From the NCBI GenBank assembly GCA_030432565.1, contig JAUIGV010000014.1, positions 62,001 to 126,000 of the forward strand: a stretch of 64,000 nt of DNA, in the 5' to 3' direction. Positions 9,026 to 18,449 of this stretch are shown piece by piece. The position numbers and the translations under genes are program-made. The stretch's first letter is position 1. Each line of letters begins with the position of its first letter. Origin of the DNA: Verrucomicrobiia bacterium (lineage in GTDB: Bacteria; Verrucomicrobiota; Verrucomicrobiia; Verrucomicrobiales; Akkermansiaceae). The notes beneath the pieces were generated by a model. It worked only from the letters and a program-made list of their open reading frames with translations. It was not told the origin of the DNA and did no database searches.

Positions 9026-9169
9026 CCCGGCTCAAGCTGCCGCCGGCCCGACAGGTTGTCCATGCAAATTCTGCCTGCCGATTGAATTGAACCGCTTCCG
9101 CACTCCTTCATTGCCTCGCCAGCCCGAACCCGCTAGTAATATTGCCTTCAGCTCCTTCCGACGCACACA

Positions 9170-12100
9170 ATGATCGCAAAACCTCCACTTTCCTCCCTCT
9201 GCTATACCGTCACCGCGCTAGTCCTATTCATCTTCGGAGAACAAATCGCCAGCGCTGACACTCTCACTGATGCCGTCATCAGTGAATTCCTCGCAGATAA
9301 CGACGACGGCATTGTTGACGAAGACAACGACCGCGAAGATTGGATCGAAATCTGGAACACCTCGGGGGTCGCCGGAGACCTCGGCGGCTGGTATTTGACC
9401 GACGATCCAACCAATCTCACCAAATGGCAACTGCCAGCCATTGAAATGACGAGCGGCGGGTATTTGGTGGTTTTTGCTTCGGGCAAAGACCGGGCGAACA
9501 CGGCAAGCGAGCTACACACGAACTTCCGCCTGCAGAGCGAGGCCGGCGGGTATCTTGCCTTGGTGAAGCCAGATGGCACCACGATCGCGAGCGAATTCGA
9601 TGACTACCCCGAACAAGCCAAAGACATCGCCTACGGAGTCGGCATCGACGGCGAAACTCCCGTTACTTTTTTCTCCGCCGGAGCCCCGGCAAAATGGCTC
9701 GTCCCCACCGGACCGGTAACCGACTGGACGACCACTGGCTTCGACGACACGGCCTGGAACAGCGGAGCAACCGGAATCGGCTTTGATTCACCCGGAGGGC
9801 GTTATGAACCCCTGATTGGCGACGGTGGCGATTCCGGCGCGGAGATGCGCTCCCAAAATGCCACAGTCTACATCCGTATTCCCTTCGAGGTCGAAGACCC
9901 GACCGGGATCAGTAACATCAATCTACGCCTGAAATGGGAGGACGGATTCGTGGCCCACTTGAATGGCACGGAGTTTCACAAGGAGTCCGCCCCCACAACT
10001 CCGGTATGGAACTCCGGGTCCACCGATGGCGGTCGCAATGAGGACAACGCCACTACCTTCTTCAATTATCCTGTCGAGCAAGGCGGCCTGGTGACGGGAA
10101 CCAACATTCTGGCGATCCAGGGGCTCAACAGCAGCGCCGGGAGTTCGGACCTCATCATGGTGCCCGAGCTGACCGGCATCTTCAAAGATACCAACAATCT
10201 GACGTCAGGATTTTTCGCCACTCCAACTCCGGGAGCCGTCAACGGCATCCGCTATGAAGGGCTCGTCGCAGACACCCGCTTCAGCGTTGACCGCGGCGTC
10301 TATGACACCGAATTTGATCTCGAAATCTCAACGGAGACAGCAGGTGCCAGCATTCGCTTCACCACCGACGGCACTCCACCAAGCGAAACCTCCGGCCAAC
10401 TTTACACGGGTCCGATTTCAATCACCGGTACGACTGTTGTCCGCGCTCTTGCCTACAAGCCCGGCTTCCAGTCGACAAACATTGACACCCATAGCTACAT
10501 CTTCCCGGGTGACGTCTACGGCGACCAATTCTCGGAGGCCTTGACCGCCGTGCCCACCATCTCGCTGGTCACCCAGGCCAATTACGACCTGCGCCTCATG
10601 TCAGTGGCCTCGACGAACGAACTTCCCTCTCAGAGTGTTGAGCGGCCGGAACGTTCCCAGGTGATCGTGGCCCTGGTCAGTGGCGAACTCCATGTGCGAA
10701 TTATCGATGTCCACATCCGCAGAAGCCAGGAATCGAATCGATTTGAATACCGGACCGTAATCGATAAATCCGAGGACCAGCTGGTGGACGGACAGGAAAA
10801 GACCGACCTGCAAAACCTGCTAAACCAAGCGCCGTTCCCGGACACCGCTGCGATGTCTCCGGAAACCCAACGGGAAATCATTGATAAAGCGAGCTCCATC
10901 TCTGAATACACCCCCCGCACCCCCTTTCTCCAGGACAGCAATAACGACTATATCGAGCACAAGAGTTCGATCGAGATGATCTACCCGGACGGAACCCCCG
11001 GGTTCCAGGAAGACGCCGGACTGACCAACTTCGGCGGAGGCTTCACCAACTTCACCAAGAAGAGTTTTCGACTCTACTTCCGAAAAGAATACGGCGCGGC
11101 CAAGCTCAAACACCCGATCTTTGACGGATTCGAATATAAAAATTTCCCGCCGGTTGACGAGTTTGACGCCATCAACCTACGCAGCGGCTCACATGACATG
11201 ACGAATCGCGGCGCCTACATGGGTCCACGCTTTGCCGACGACTCGATGCTCGATATGGGCCAAATTGCGCCACACGGACGTTTCGTCCATGTCTATCTGA
11301 ACGGGCGATACTGGGGACAATACCATCTGCGTGAACGCTGGAATGCCGACATGGCATCCAGTTACTTCGGTGGCAAAAAAGAGGACTACGATGCCATCAG
11401 CGCCAACAACTCCGGCATGGAATTCCAGAACGGAACTCCATACGATGGCAACGCGGAGTTCTGGAACGAGACGCGAAACCTGTTGAATGGACCGGACCCG
11501 TTTGTCAATGCGGCCGCACACATCGATATCGCAAACGTCATCGATTTCATGTTGCTCTGGACCAGTGGAGAGTGTGAGAGCGAGTTCCGTGCCTTTGGCT
11601 CACGATCCCAAGGCGTGCCATTCAAATTCATGATGAGGGATCCCGATGGCTTCATGCCCAACGGAGGCTGGAGTCACGTCCACGCCGTCACCCACAATGG
11701 ACCGCTCAGGGCGATGACTGAACTGCGCACCGGCGGCAACCCCGACTATAACATGCTGCTGGCAGATCGAATTCACAAACACTTCTTCAACGACGGTGCC
11801 CTTACCGCCGAAGCGAGCGTTGAGCGATTGCGCAAACGCTACGAGGAGATGCGCTCCGGTTTCGCAGCCGAAGCCCGAAGGTGGAATTATCAAACCGTTG
11901 CTTCATGGGAATCCTATGTCAATCGTTGGCTTAACACCGGCCTGCCACAGCGGACAACCAGCATGATCCAAAGGCTCCGGCAAGCCGGCATGTATCCGGA
12001 CATTCTCGCTCCCGCGCTCTCCCAGTTCGGGGGCTCAATCCCCGCTGAAGGTGGCATCACCATGGCCACCAACACCACGGCCATTTACTACACCATCGAT

Positions 12101-13738
12101 GGTTCCGATCCCCGTCTCCCCGGGGGGGGCATCAGCCCCACGGCCATCAATGCGAGATTCTCCAACGATGTTCGCGAGCCTGAAGACTTTGTCGCCTCCG
12201 GTGACGTCTGGAAATATCTCGACGATGGAAGCGACCAGGGAACAGCCTGGAGAGACTCCGCCTACGATGACAGCACCTGGGCAAGCGGTCCTTCACAATT
12301 TGCCTATGGAGAAACGATTGATATTCAAACGACCGTCGGCTTCATCGACACCGACCCTGACACCGGTGGCACTCAAAAGAATGCCACCACGTATTTTCGC
12401 AAGAAGGTCATGATTGAAGACCCTGCGGATTTTTCAAACTTCGTTATCGGCCTCCGCTACGACGATGGGGCGGTCGTTTATGTCAATGGCGTGGAAGTCG
12501 CCCGCACCAACCTTCCCGCAAATCCCAGCTTTGACACCTTCGCGACAAGCAGCACTCCCGACGAAAACACTTTCTTCGACTACCAGGTTTCTTCATCTCG
12601 ATTTTTCGACGGTGAGAACACCATCGCCGTGGAAATCCACAATGCGTCGGCTGGAAGTTCCGACATGCGATTCGACCTCACATTACGAGGTGAAATTGAT
12701 CTCACTAATGGCAATAATATCACCGAGCCCATTATGTTCAACGGGCCGACCGAATTCAAAGCAAGGAGCTTCGATAGCAACTCAAACGAATGGAGCCCAC
12801 TGACCTCGACTTTCTTTAGTCTCGATACCGTGCCCGCTGCTGCGACCAATCTTGTTATTTCGGAAATTCACTACCGGCCCGCCAATCCCACCTCGGCGGA
12901 AGAGCTCGCAATCTCTTCCGACCGGGATGACTTTGAGTTCATCGAGCTTCTCAACATCTCCACTCAACCCATCGACCTCAGCGGAGTCTACTTTGACGAA
13001 GGCATTAGCTTCTTCTTTGCAGACAACACTATTCTGGAAGCAGGCGCACGGGTTGTTCTTGTCAAAGATCTCGAAGCCTTCACCGCCCGTTACGGCGATC
13101 TTTCCGAAGGTTTTATCGCCGGTGAATTTGGCGGCAGACTCAGCAATGATGGCGAACAGCTGATCGTTCGCAAGACAGGCTCAATCGAACTCATCAACCT
13201 CACTTACAACGACCAACCCCCCTGGCCGATCCAGGCGGACGGAGATGGCTATTCCATGATCTTCACCGGCAATGTCCAGGCCCAGGGCTCTTCATGGTCC
13301 GCGCACGCCTCCATCGGCGGAGCACCAGGCATGGCCGACACCGCTCTCACCACCGGTTATGACGACTGGAAAATTGCCAACGGGATCACTGATGACATGA
13401 GCGACTCCGACAACGATGGCCTCACTGCCTTCGCCGAGTATGCCACCGGCAACAGCCCTAATATTGCCAATGCCGCCTCCGTCATCACCCAAGGTCTCGT
13501 CACGATCGAACCGGATGGTTTCCTTTCGATCACGTATCAACAGGGGCTCAATGTCACCGACGTTCTCTTTGAAATTCAGGAATCTTCCGATCTCGAAAAT
13601 TGGGCAACCATTCCCGCACCGATTCTGGTGGGAGAAGAGATTGATCCGGTCACCCGGACGAAGAAGGTCACGCGACGCCTTTCCAATCCGGTCACGCAAG
13701 ACACCAAGAAATTCCTGCGCGTCCGCATGGTGCGCTAG
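9170..13738 (+). CDS. Very large exported lamin-tail / CotH protein with duplicated jelly-roll domains
   Basis: The protein has 1,522 residues with a signal peptide in the first 29. Domain order: lamin-tail (about 35-150, VISEFLADND, DWIEIWNTSG); jelly-roll domain with the TTGFDDTAWNSGATGIGFD pattern (about 165-350); chitobiase-type Fn3-like segment (about 365-445, IRFTTDGTPPSETSGQLYTG); a foreign-looking segment (about 477-597, described separately); CotH domain (about 598-930); a second chitobiase-like segment (IYYTIDGSDPRLPGGG); a second jelly-roll (about 1,005-1,190); a second lamin-tail (about 1,220-1,370); and a C-terminal DSDNDGLTAFAEYATG segment. The CotH site region reads FKFMMRDPDGFM rather than the PWDLDLTFG seen in the other CotH protein of this window, so catalytic competence is doubtful. 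Confidence 0.86.
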   Translation: MIAKPPLSSLCYTVTALVLFIFGEQIASADTLTDAVISEFLADNDDGIVDEDNDREDWIEIWNTSGVAGDLGGWYLTDDPTNLTKWQLPAIEMTSGGYLVVFASGKDRANTASELHTNFRLQSEAGGYLALVKPDGTTIASEFDDYPEQAKDIAYGVGIDGETPVTFFSAGAPAKWLVPTGPVTDWTTTGFDDTAWNSGATGIGFDSPGGRYEPLIGDGGDSGAEMRSQNATVYIRIPFEVEDPTGISNINLRLKWEDGFVAHLNGTEFHKESAPTTPVWNSGSTDGGRNEDNATTFFNYPVEQGGLVTGTNILAIQGLNSSAGSSDLIMVPELTGIFKDTNNLTSGFFATPTPGAVNGIRYEGLVADTRFSVDRGVYDTEFDLEISTETAGASIRFTTDGTPPSETSGQLYTGPISITGTTVVRALAYKPGFQSTNIDTHSYIFPGDVYGDQFSEALTAVPTISLVTQANYDLRLMSVASTNELPSQSVERPERSQVIVALVSGELHVRIIDVHIRRSQESNRFEYRTVIDKSEDQLVDGQEKTDLQNLLNQAPFPDTAAMSPETQREIIDKASSISEYTPRTPFLQDSNNDYIEHKSSIEMIYPDGTPGFQEDAGLTNFGGGFTNFTKKSFRLYFRKEYGAAKLKHPIFDGFEYKNFPPVDEFDAINLRSGSHDMTNRGAYMGPRFADDSMLDMGQIAPHGRFVHVYLNGRYWGQYHLRERWNADMASSYFGGKKEDYDAISANNSGMEFQNGTPYDGNAEFWNETRNLLNGPDPFVNAAAHIDIANVIDFMLLWTSGECESEFRAFGSRSQGVPFKFMMRDPDGFMPNGGWSHVHAVTHNGPLRAMTELRTGGNPDYNMLLADRIHKHFFNDGALTAEASVERLRKRYEEMRSGFAAEARRWNYQTVASWESYVNRWLNTGLPQRTTSMIQRLRQAGMYPDILAPALSQFGGSIPAEGGITMATNTTAIYYTIDGSDPRLPGGGISPTAINARFSNDVREPEDFVASGDVWKYLDDGSDQGTAWRDSAYDDSTWASGPSQFAYGETIDIQTTVGFIDTDPDTGGTQKNATTYFRKKVMIEDPADFSNFVIGLRYDDGAVVYVNGVEVARTNLPANPSFDTFATSSTPDENTFFDYQVSSSRFFDGENTIAVEIHNASAGSSDMRFDLTLRGEIDLTNGNNITEPIMFNGPTEFKARSFDSNSNEWSPLTSTFFSLDTVPAAATNLVISEIHYRPANPTSAEELAISSDRDDFEFIELLNISTQPIDLSGVYFDEGISFFFADNTILEAGARVVLVKDLEAFTARYGDLSEGFIAGEFGGRLSNDGEQLIVRKTGSIELINLTYNDQPPWPIQADGDGYSMIFTGNVQAQGSSWSAHASIGGAPGMADTALTTGYDDWKIANGITDDMSDSDNDGLTAFAEYATGNSPNIANAASVITQGLVTIEPDGFLSITYQQGLNVTDVLFEIQESSDLENWATIPAPILVGEEIDPVTRTKKVTRRLSNPVTQDTKKFLRVRMVR
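10598..10960 (+). other. In-frame foreign-looking segment inside the CotH gene
   Basis: About 121 codons (residues 477-597) separate TISLVTQANYD from SSIEMIYPDGTPGFQ, two parts that normally lie within roughly 30 residues of each other in lamin-tail/CotH proteins. The segment opens with ATG (MSVASTNELPSQ). It contains ELHVRIIDVHI, TVIDKSEDQLVDGQEKTDL, NQAPFPDTAAMSPETQ, REIIDKASSIS and YTPRTP. As I recall, short translated units with the same cadence (LHVRIFD, VVDKSE, LNPFPD, ATSIAGHT) occur in unrelated proteins and as orphan ORFs in planctomycete, verrucomicrobial and cyanobacterial genomes. That is memory, not a search result. The host frame is kept on both sides. Exact ends and any target duplication could not be fixed by eye. 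Confidence 0.5.
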
Positions 13739-13790
13739 AAAACAAGCCGAACCGCTTGCCAGCCGCTCCACATCTTGGCCAAATGATCGG

Positions 13791-14456
13791 GTGACAAAAA
13801 ACTTCATCACGGTCACTGAAACCGAAGGAGCTTGTTGGGAGGAAGTCGGACCGGACTGCCATCCATCATCACTCGGTCGTTGGGCGGGAAACGGCCTCGA
13901 CCTTTCTGATGACGGCACCCACTTCCTTTTCGTAACCGAAGGACAGGCCACCCTTCGCTTCCTTGATCTGGAGTTCCCGCTGACAGCCGGAATGTATGCC
14001 GCGGTTCCCGGATCTTGCGAGATCTCGGGTGGGGCCGGAATCGCCGTCACCCGGAAAGGTTTTTGCGGATTTTTCAACCTCGGTGGACCGATCGAAGAAG
14101 AAGGTCGCCTCCGCTACATTGATGGCTGCACCGACTCTCTCCTCATCCCGCCGGTTCGCTGGGGAGATCCATGTCTCAACCTTCTTCACATTCCGGCCAA
14201 TACCCACCAATCCCAGCACACCCACCCCTCCCACCGGGTCGGCGTCATTGTCAGCGGCCGAGGTCATTGCATCACTCCGGATGGCAAAATCCCTCTCGTC
14301 CCCGGCTTGGTCTTTGTTATTCCTGAGGAATCGCAGCACAGCTTTCACACTGGAAACGAGGCCTTGCGCGTCATCGCCTACCATCCAGAAAGCGACTTCG
14401 GCCCCACTGACGAAACCCACCCCATGGTCAATAAAACCATTCTGAGCGACCCATGA
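13791..14456 (+). CDS. Bicupin-type protein
   Basis: The protein has 221 residues starting at GTG 13791; no in-frame ATG gives a sensible N-terminus after the preceding gene ends at 13738. The C-terminal cupin is clear: HTHPSHRVGVIVSGRGHC with three potential metal-ligand histidines, and a later SQHSFHTG supplying the fourth ligand. The N-terminal half (FLFVTEGQATLRFLDLEFPL) also has the cupin beta pattern but lacks the histidines. Cupins may be metal-dependent isomerases, dioxygenases or ligand sensors; the reaction here cannot be read. The stop overlaps the next ATG (ATGA), which implies translational coupling to the zinc-ribbon membrane protein. Confidence 0.8.
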   Translation: MTKNFITVTETEGACWEEVGPDCHPSSLGRWAGNGLDLSDDGTHFLFVTEGQATLRFLDLEFPLTAGMYAAVPGSCEISGGAGIAVTRKGFCGFFNLGGPIEEEGRLRYIDGCTDSLLIPPVRWGDPCLNLLHIPANTHQSQHTHPSHRVGVIVSGRGHCITPDGKIPLVPGLVFVIPEESQHSFHTGNEALRVIAYHPESDFGPTDETHPMVNKTILSDP

Positions 14457-15418
14457 AATGCCCCAAGTGCCAACATAAGCAAAAAAGAGGCCGGGACGGC
14501 ATGGTCTGCAAATCGTGCTCCTACAAATTCTTTTTTGATCCTCAAAAAGACAAACTCACCCCTTCGGTCTCTCTTCATGACAACCGCTTTAAGGCGATCA
14601 TCAATCATGCCAGCGCGAACGACACCTACTACTTCACTCCGAATCAACTCTTCAGTAGCGCGCGCCACATTTCCCGGGAAAGCAAAATCGGTTGCATCAT
14701 CATTTCGGTCGTTATTCTTGCGGCCGGAGCGGTCGGAATCGCTGCCGGGATCACTGTCTTGTTGCTCTTCGCGATCTTAATCGGCTTCGTAGTTTTCGTG
14801 GCCGGGATCATCTCTTTTTTCCGCGGATCCCGGCCCAAAAGAAAAACCTGGGACAGATTCGTAAAGTATTGGGAGGACGAGGTTCAACCGATTCCCCGGC
14901 TCATTCAATCTCCGGCACTGAGCGATCCGCCGCCCGATTGGAAGGAAGACGATATTTATGACTATGGAGTCTCCGGCATTATCCTTTGCGACCGCAAAGA
15001 AACGGTCGATTGGCTCGTCCTAAACCAACTTCACACCCAGACCAACACCCTGATATTGACGACCAAAGGCTATCCCGATTATCTCCAAAAAATCGCCAAG
15101 GACCTTCTCGAAAACCAACCGGATCTCAACGTTTATCTTCTGCACGATCCGGAGACCGCGGCGGAATCACTCATCAATCATTGCTTCCTTCCCATCTCAA
15201 ACGTCACCGATTTGGGTGTTGATCAGGCAACCCTTTCGGGCCTCACCGTCTTGCGTAAACGATTTGAAAAAAAAGAACTCAAGTCACTCCCTCTCGACAC
15301 CATTCCCTACCGCACCCTTTCTGCGGCCCTAACCTACTGCCTCGCCAACGGGGTCCTTCTGGGAAGTGTTCTTGGAGCAAATGCCATGGACTCCGATACT
15401 GACACTTCCTTCGGCTGA
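14453..15418 (+). CDS. Zinc-ribbon membrane protein of unknown function
   Basis: The protein has 321 residues. It starts with a four-cysteine ribbon (CPKCQHKQ and CKSCSYKF). Around residues 78-128 are two closely spaced transmembrane helices (CIIISVVILAAGAVGIAAG and LLLFAILIGFVVFVAGII). The remaining 190 residues are probably cytosolic and contain alternating strands and helices (ILILTTKGYPDYL, LNVYLLHDPETA) with a faint Rossmann-like rhythm. The C-terminal tail is again hydrophobic (TYCLANGVLLGSVLGANA). No family was recognised. It lies between the bicupin (4-base overlap) and the asparagine-synthetase-like gene (9-base gap), so the three are very likely one transcription unit. Confidence 0.75.
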   Translation: MKCPKCQHKQKRGRDGMVCKSCSYKFFFDPQKDKLTPSVSLHDNRFKAIINHASANDTYYFTPNQLFSSARHISRESKIGCIIISVVILAAGAVGIAAGITVLLLFAILIGFVVFVAGIISFFRGSRPKRKTWDRFVKYWEDEVQPIPRLIQSPALSDPPPDWKEDDIYDYGVSGIILCDRKETVDWLVLNQLHTQTNTLILTTKGYPDYLQKIAKDLLENQPDLNVYLLHDPETAAESLINHCFLPISNVTDLGVDQATLSGLTVLRKRFEKKELKSLPLDTIPYRTLSAALTYCLANGVLLGSVLGANAMDSDTDTSFG

Positions 15419-15427
15419 TCACCAACC

Positions 15428-17122
15428 ATGAGTGCCGTCGTCGCAACCACCGGACCCGGACTTTCGGAAATGGCAGCAACGCTGCGACACCGGGGAATTG
15501 CCCTTGATCGCTGGGAGTCGAGAACGCTCCACGCCCAAACGATCGGGCGCCCGAGCGAATCACAAACTTTTTCCGATTCCGACTCCCAACTCCTCCTTAG
15601 CGGACCGGTCCGGGCACCGACTGATATTCTGGAGCGTCTCAAAAACGACCTCAAAAAAGGACTGAACTGTCTTCACGGACCCGGCATCGCGCTCTTCAAA
15701 AAAGACCACAAACTGATTGTATCCCGCGACGGAGCCGGGGGGCGCGCTTTGAATTACACTTTCCAAAACGGTGATTTCTCGTGCGCGTCCGAAACCAAAG
15801 CGCTCCTTGCCCGGCCCGGACAGTCACGCAATCTCCGGCCCGGATCCCTCGCCCAATACCTCGCTTATAGTTTCATCCCCGGACCGGGGACCATGATCGA
15901 AGGAATCTCCTCGCTCCCCGCCGGCACCTACCTCGAGATCGACCTTAAGAATCCAGTTACGATAACTCCCGTACGATGGTTTTCCCCCGAGGAATCGGAA
16001 GGCTCGATTTCAAGCGAGCACAGCACGCTTGAATTTGAAACCACCTTCCGCAGGGCCATCGAAAAACTTCTCGTTCAAGCAGGCCCCGCTCCCGCGCTCT
16101 TTCTCTCCGGCGGCCTCGACTCCTCGTCTGTGGCCGCCGAGCTTGCGCGGGATCATGCCAACTCCCTTCAAACTTATTCCCTTCACTTCGGAAAAGGCTA
16201 CCCGCACGAACTGGAACACGCGCGCAATGTTGTTAATTTTTGCGGGATTAAAAACCACCACGAGGTCCTCATTCGCCCCAAGGACTTCGTCCCACGACTC
16301 GGGGAAATGATCCGCGCGCTCGACGAGCCGATTGGCGATCCTGTCGCGCTTCCCAACTTCGAACTCGCAGCCCTGGTGGGCAAAAAGCACCCGGCTGTTT
16401 TCAACGGAGAAGGAGGCGACCCTCTCTTTGGCGGCCCGAAGAACTTCAATCTCCTCCTTCACCATTGGTATGGCCTGCCGCGGCATCTGGAGGAGCCACG
16501 ACACCGGGAGAAGCAATATCTCTCCTCCTATCGACGCGCTTATGAGGAAATCTCACGACTTTTGACTCCGGAATTCCGGGACCTGTTCAATGCCGAAGAG
16601 GAACTCGAAAACCCGCTTACGCCCTACTTCAAACTCAGGACGCCCGGCAGCTTCCTGAACAAGCTCATGCTCATCAATCAGCGACTGAAGGGAGCACACC
16701 TTATTCAGCCAAAAGTCGAGCGTATGCTCGCGGCCCACAACCTTCGCCCTCTCTCTCCGCTTTTTGATGAGGAAATTATCCGCCTGAGCTTTGCCATTCC
16801 ACCTTCCTGCAAACTCGCAAACGGCCAGGAAAAAGTGGTCATGAAACAAGCCTTTGCCGGACGCCTGCCCGACTCGGTTCTTCACCGGCCCAAAAGCGGG
16901 ATGCGGGTCCCGGTTCACTATTGGATGCAAAAAGAAATGCGGGGACAGATTCGCGACATCCTCTCGCCCCGGCAATTGAAACGGGAGGGCATCTTTGATC
17001 ACAAGCGCGTGAAACAACTTCTCGCTTACAGAACCGACGAAGGCCCCGGCCGCTACGGCCTTCGTCTCTGGATGCTGATGACCTTCCAGCTTTGGAAAAA
17101 GCAGTTTAACATCGGGGTCTGA
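15428..17122 (+). CDS. Asparagine-synthetase-like amidotransferase lacking the Cys-2 nucleophile
   Basis: The protein has 564 residues. The C-terminal synthetase domain has the pyrophosphate loop SGGLDSS (227-233) and a second typical block (FNGEGGDPLFGG), so ATP-dependent adenylation of a carboxyl group is likely. The N-terminal half keeps the shape of a class II glutaminase domain (SRDGAGGRALNY, FSCASETKALLA). However, it begins MSAVVATTG instead of MCGI, so Ser replaces the catalytic Cys-2 and glutamine hydrolysis is not expected. That resembles beta-lactam synthetase-type relatives, which also lack glutaminase activity. Third gene of the bicupin / zinc-ribbon unit. The amine acceptor may be free ammonia, another amine or an internal group; which one is unknown. 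Confidence 0.82.
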   Translation: MSAVVATTGPGLSEMAATLRHRGIALDRWESRTLHAQTIGRPSESQTFSDSDSQLLLSGPVRAPTDILERLKNDLKKGLNCLHGPGIALFKKDHKLIVSRDGAGGRALNYTFQNGDFSCASETKALLARPGQSRNLRPGSLAQYLAYSFIPGPGTMIEGISSLPAGTYLEIDLKNPVTITPVRWFSPEESEGSISSEHSTLEFETTFRRAIEKLLVQAGPAPALFLSGGLDSSSVAAELARDHANSLQTYSLHFGKGYPHELEHARNVVNFCGIKNHHEVLIRPKDFVPRLGEMIRALDEPIGDPVALPNFELAALVGKKHPAVFNGEGGDPLFGGPKNFNLLLHHWYGLPRHLEEPRHREKQYLSSYRRAYEEISRLLTPEFRDLFNAEEELENPLTPYFKLRTPGSFLNKLMLINQRLKGAHLIQPKVERMLAAHNLRPLSPLFDEEIIRLSFAIPPSCKLANGQEKVVMKQAFAGRLPDSVLHRPKSGMRVPVHYWMQKEMRGQIRDILSPRQLKREGIFDHKRVKQLLAYRTDEGPGRYGLRLWMLMTFQLWKKQFNIGV

Positions 17123-17349
17123 TCAACTCCCGGCGTGCCTGCCACATGCGGGAAGGGTCCATAAACCTTGCCCGTTCGCTATGGGATCTTCTCCGCGACC
17201 AGCCAATGCGAGTTCATTGACCAGATCGATCACCCCCTCGAAAGCATACGCGGAATCCCGGAGCTGCAGCCGAAGAGAGCGACCGATGAACGACTGGTTT
17301 TTCAGGCAAACCGTCAAAGTAGAGTCGGGACCATCATGGGCGACATGAT

Positions 17350-18372
17350 CTACTGGTTTCTCTCGATGCGAAAATAGATCTTTCCTTCGGGGCCCACGAG
17401 CCCTCCGATATCAAAGGTTCTGGTTGTCGATTCACCCGGGTCCGCCGCCACGGAGTCATCAAGATCCCCCTCCCAGCTGACGAGATCGTCGGAGTAAACC
17501 ACGGAATAAATTTGCCCCTCCCTTGAGTCCCACGTCAGGGTCACCGAATGATCTTCGATCGAGTAGTCGATTTCCGTGATGGCAAAGGAAGGCACGAAAC
17601 CAGGAAAAGCGCCGGTCTGGAGAGTCACATCATCAAAGGCGACCCAACCGGCAAGCGAATCATCCTCAGGATTATCAGGCGTCTCCAGGGCGCAGAGTCG
17701 AATCTGAATCAGCTCACCATCATGCACACTGTCCGCCGGATCTGCATTGTAGACCACGGTTGAGGTGACAAATTCGTTCACCGGGACCTCAAGAGCATTA
17801 TCATCCTCAGCGAGAACAGTGCCTCCTGAAACCTGACCGGCAAAAGTGGCACCATCGATATTCATCCCACCCACAACAAACTGAACCCGGTATCCATACC
17901 AATCCGGATTGTAGTTGGAACTTCCACCTGAATCGGCCCCGGGAAGGCGCCCAACCTTGGCGGTAAGAGTATACGATTTTGAAGAATCAAAAGTCTCGGT
18001 CAAAATCTGGGCGACCGCTTCAAACTCCCTGAGCGGATCGTTCTCCCGACTCCTGACCAGCATGACATACTTCCCTTCCGGAGCCGTCCCGCCGAAGGCG
18101 ACATCAAGCACGCCTTGCGCGGTTTCATCCCGCCCCGGAGCTCCGGGGTTCCAAATCCTAAGGGGGCCGCCGTTTGCAGAAATATCAAAGTGCCTCCAAA
18201 ATTCCCTACCCCACTGGGGATACTTGTCGGTCGACTCGGCGAATGGGTCAAAAGTTTCCCTTTCCTCGAAACCCGCGTTGGGAATCAAAATCGAATCTGC
18301 CCTTAGACAAGGCCATGAGATTACCAAAGCTAGAAGTCCGCTGGCGACCTGTTTCTGAAAATTCGTTTTCAT
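17350..18372 (-). CDS. Exported beta-sandwich protein of unknown function
   Basis: The protein has 340 residues. It has an N-terminal signal peptide (LLALVISWPCLRADS) and then IPNAGFEERETFD, the usual opening of carbohydrate-binding-like jelly rolls in Verrucomicrobia. A long beta domain follows, with YTLTAKVGRLPGADSGG, VQFVVGGMNIDGATFAGQ and WVAFDDVTLQTG. The last 80 residues form a short verrucomicrobial C-terminal module (VTLTWDSREGQIYSVVYSDD, then IYFRIERNQ). A binding or surface role is inferred. It is convergent with the asparagine-synthetase-like gene; the 227 bases between them hold no convincing gene or strong terminator hairpin. Confidence 0.7.
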   Translation of the reverse strand: MKTNFQKQVASGLLALVISWPCLRADSILIPNAGFEERETFDPFAESTDKYPQWGREFWRHFDISANGGPLRIWNPGAPGRDETAQGVLDVAFGGTAPEGKYVMLVRSRENDPLREFEAVAQILTETFDSSKSYTLTAKVGRLPGADSGGSSNYNPDWYGYRVQFVVGGMNIDGATFAGQVSGGTVLAEDDNALEVPVNEFVTSTVVYNADPADSVHDGELIQIRLCALETPDNPEDDSLAGWVAFDDVTLQTGAFPGFVPSFAITEIDYSIEDHSVTLTWDSREGQIYSVVYSDDLVSWEGDLDDSVAADPGESTTRTFDIGGLVGPEGKIYFRIERNQ

Positions 18373-18449
18373 CTCTTGTTAGAAATTACCTGACCCGGTA
18401 GAAATCGTATCCCTCCGAATACATCCGGAGCCTACCCGTGATGGGGGAT

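Noticed and set aside
17123-17349. Short minus-strand frame of 64 codons between convergent genes
   Set aside because: No family, no start signal and no conservation evidence; treated as intergenic.
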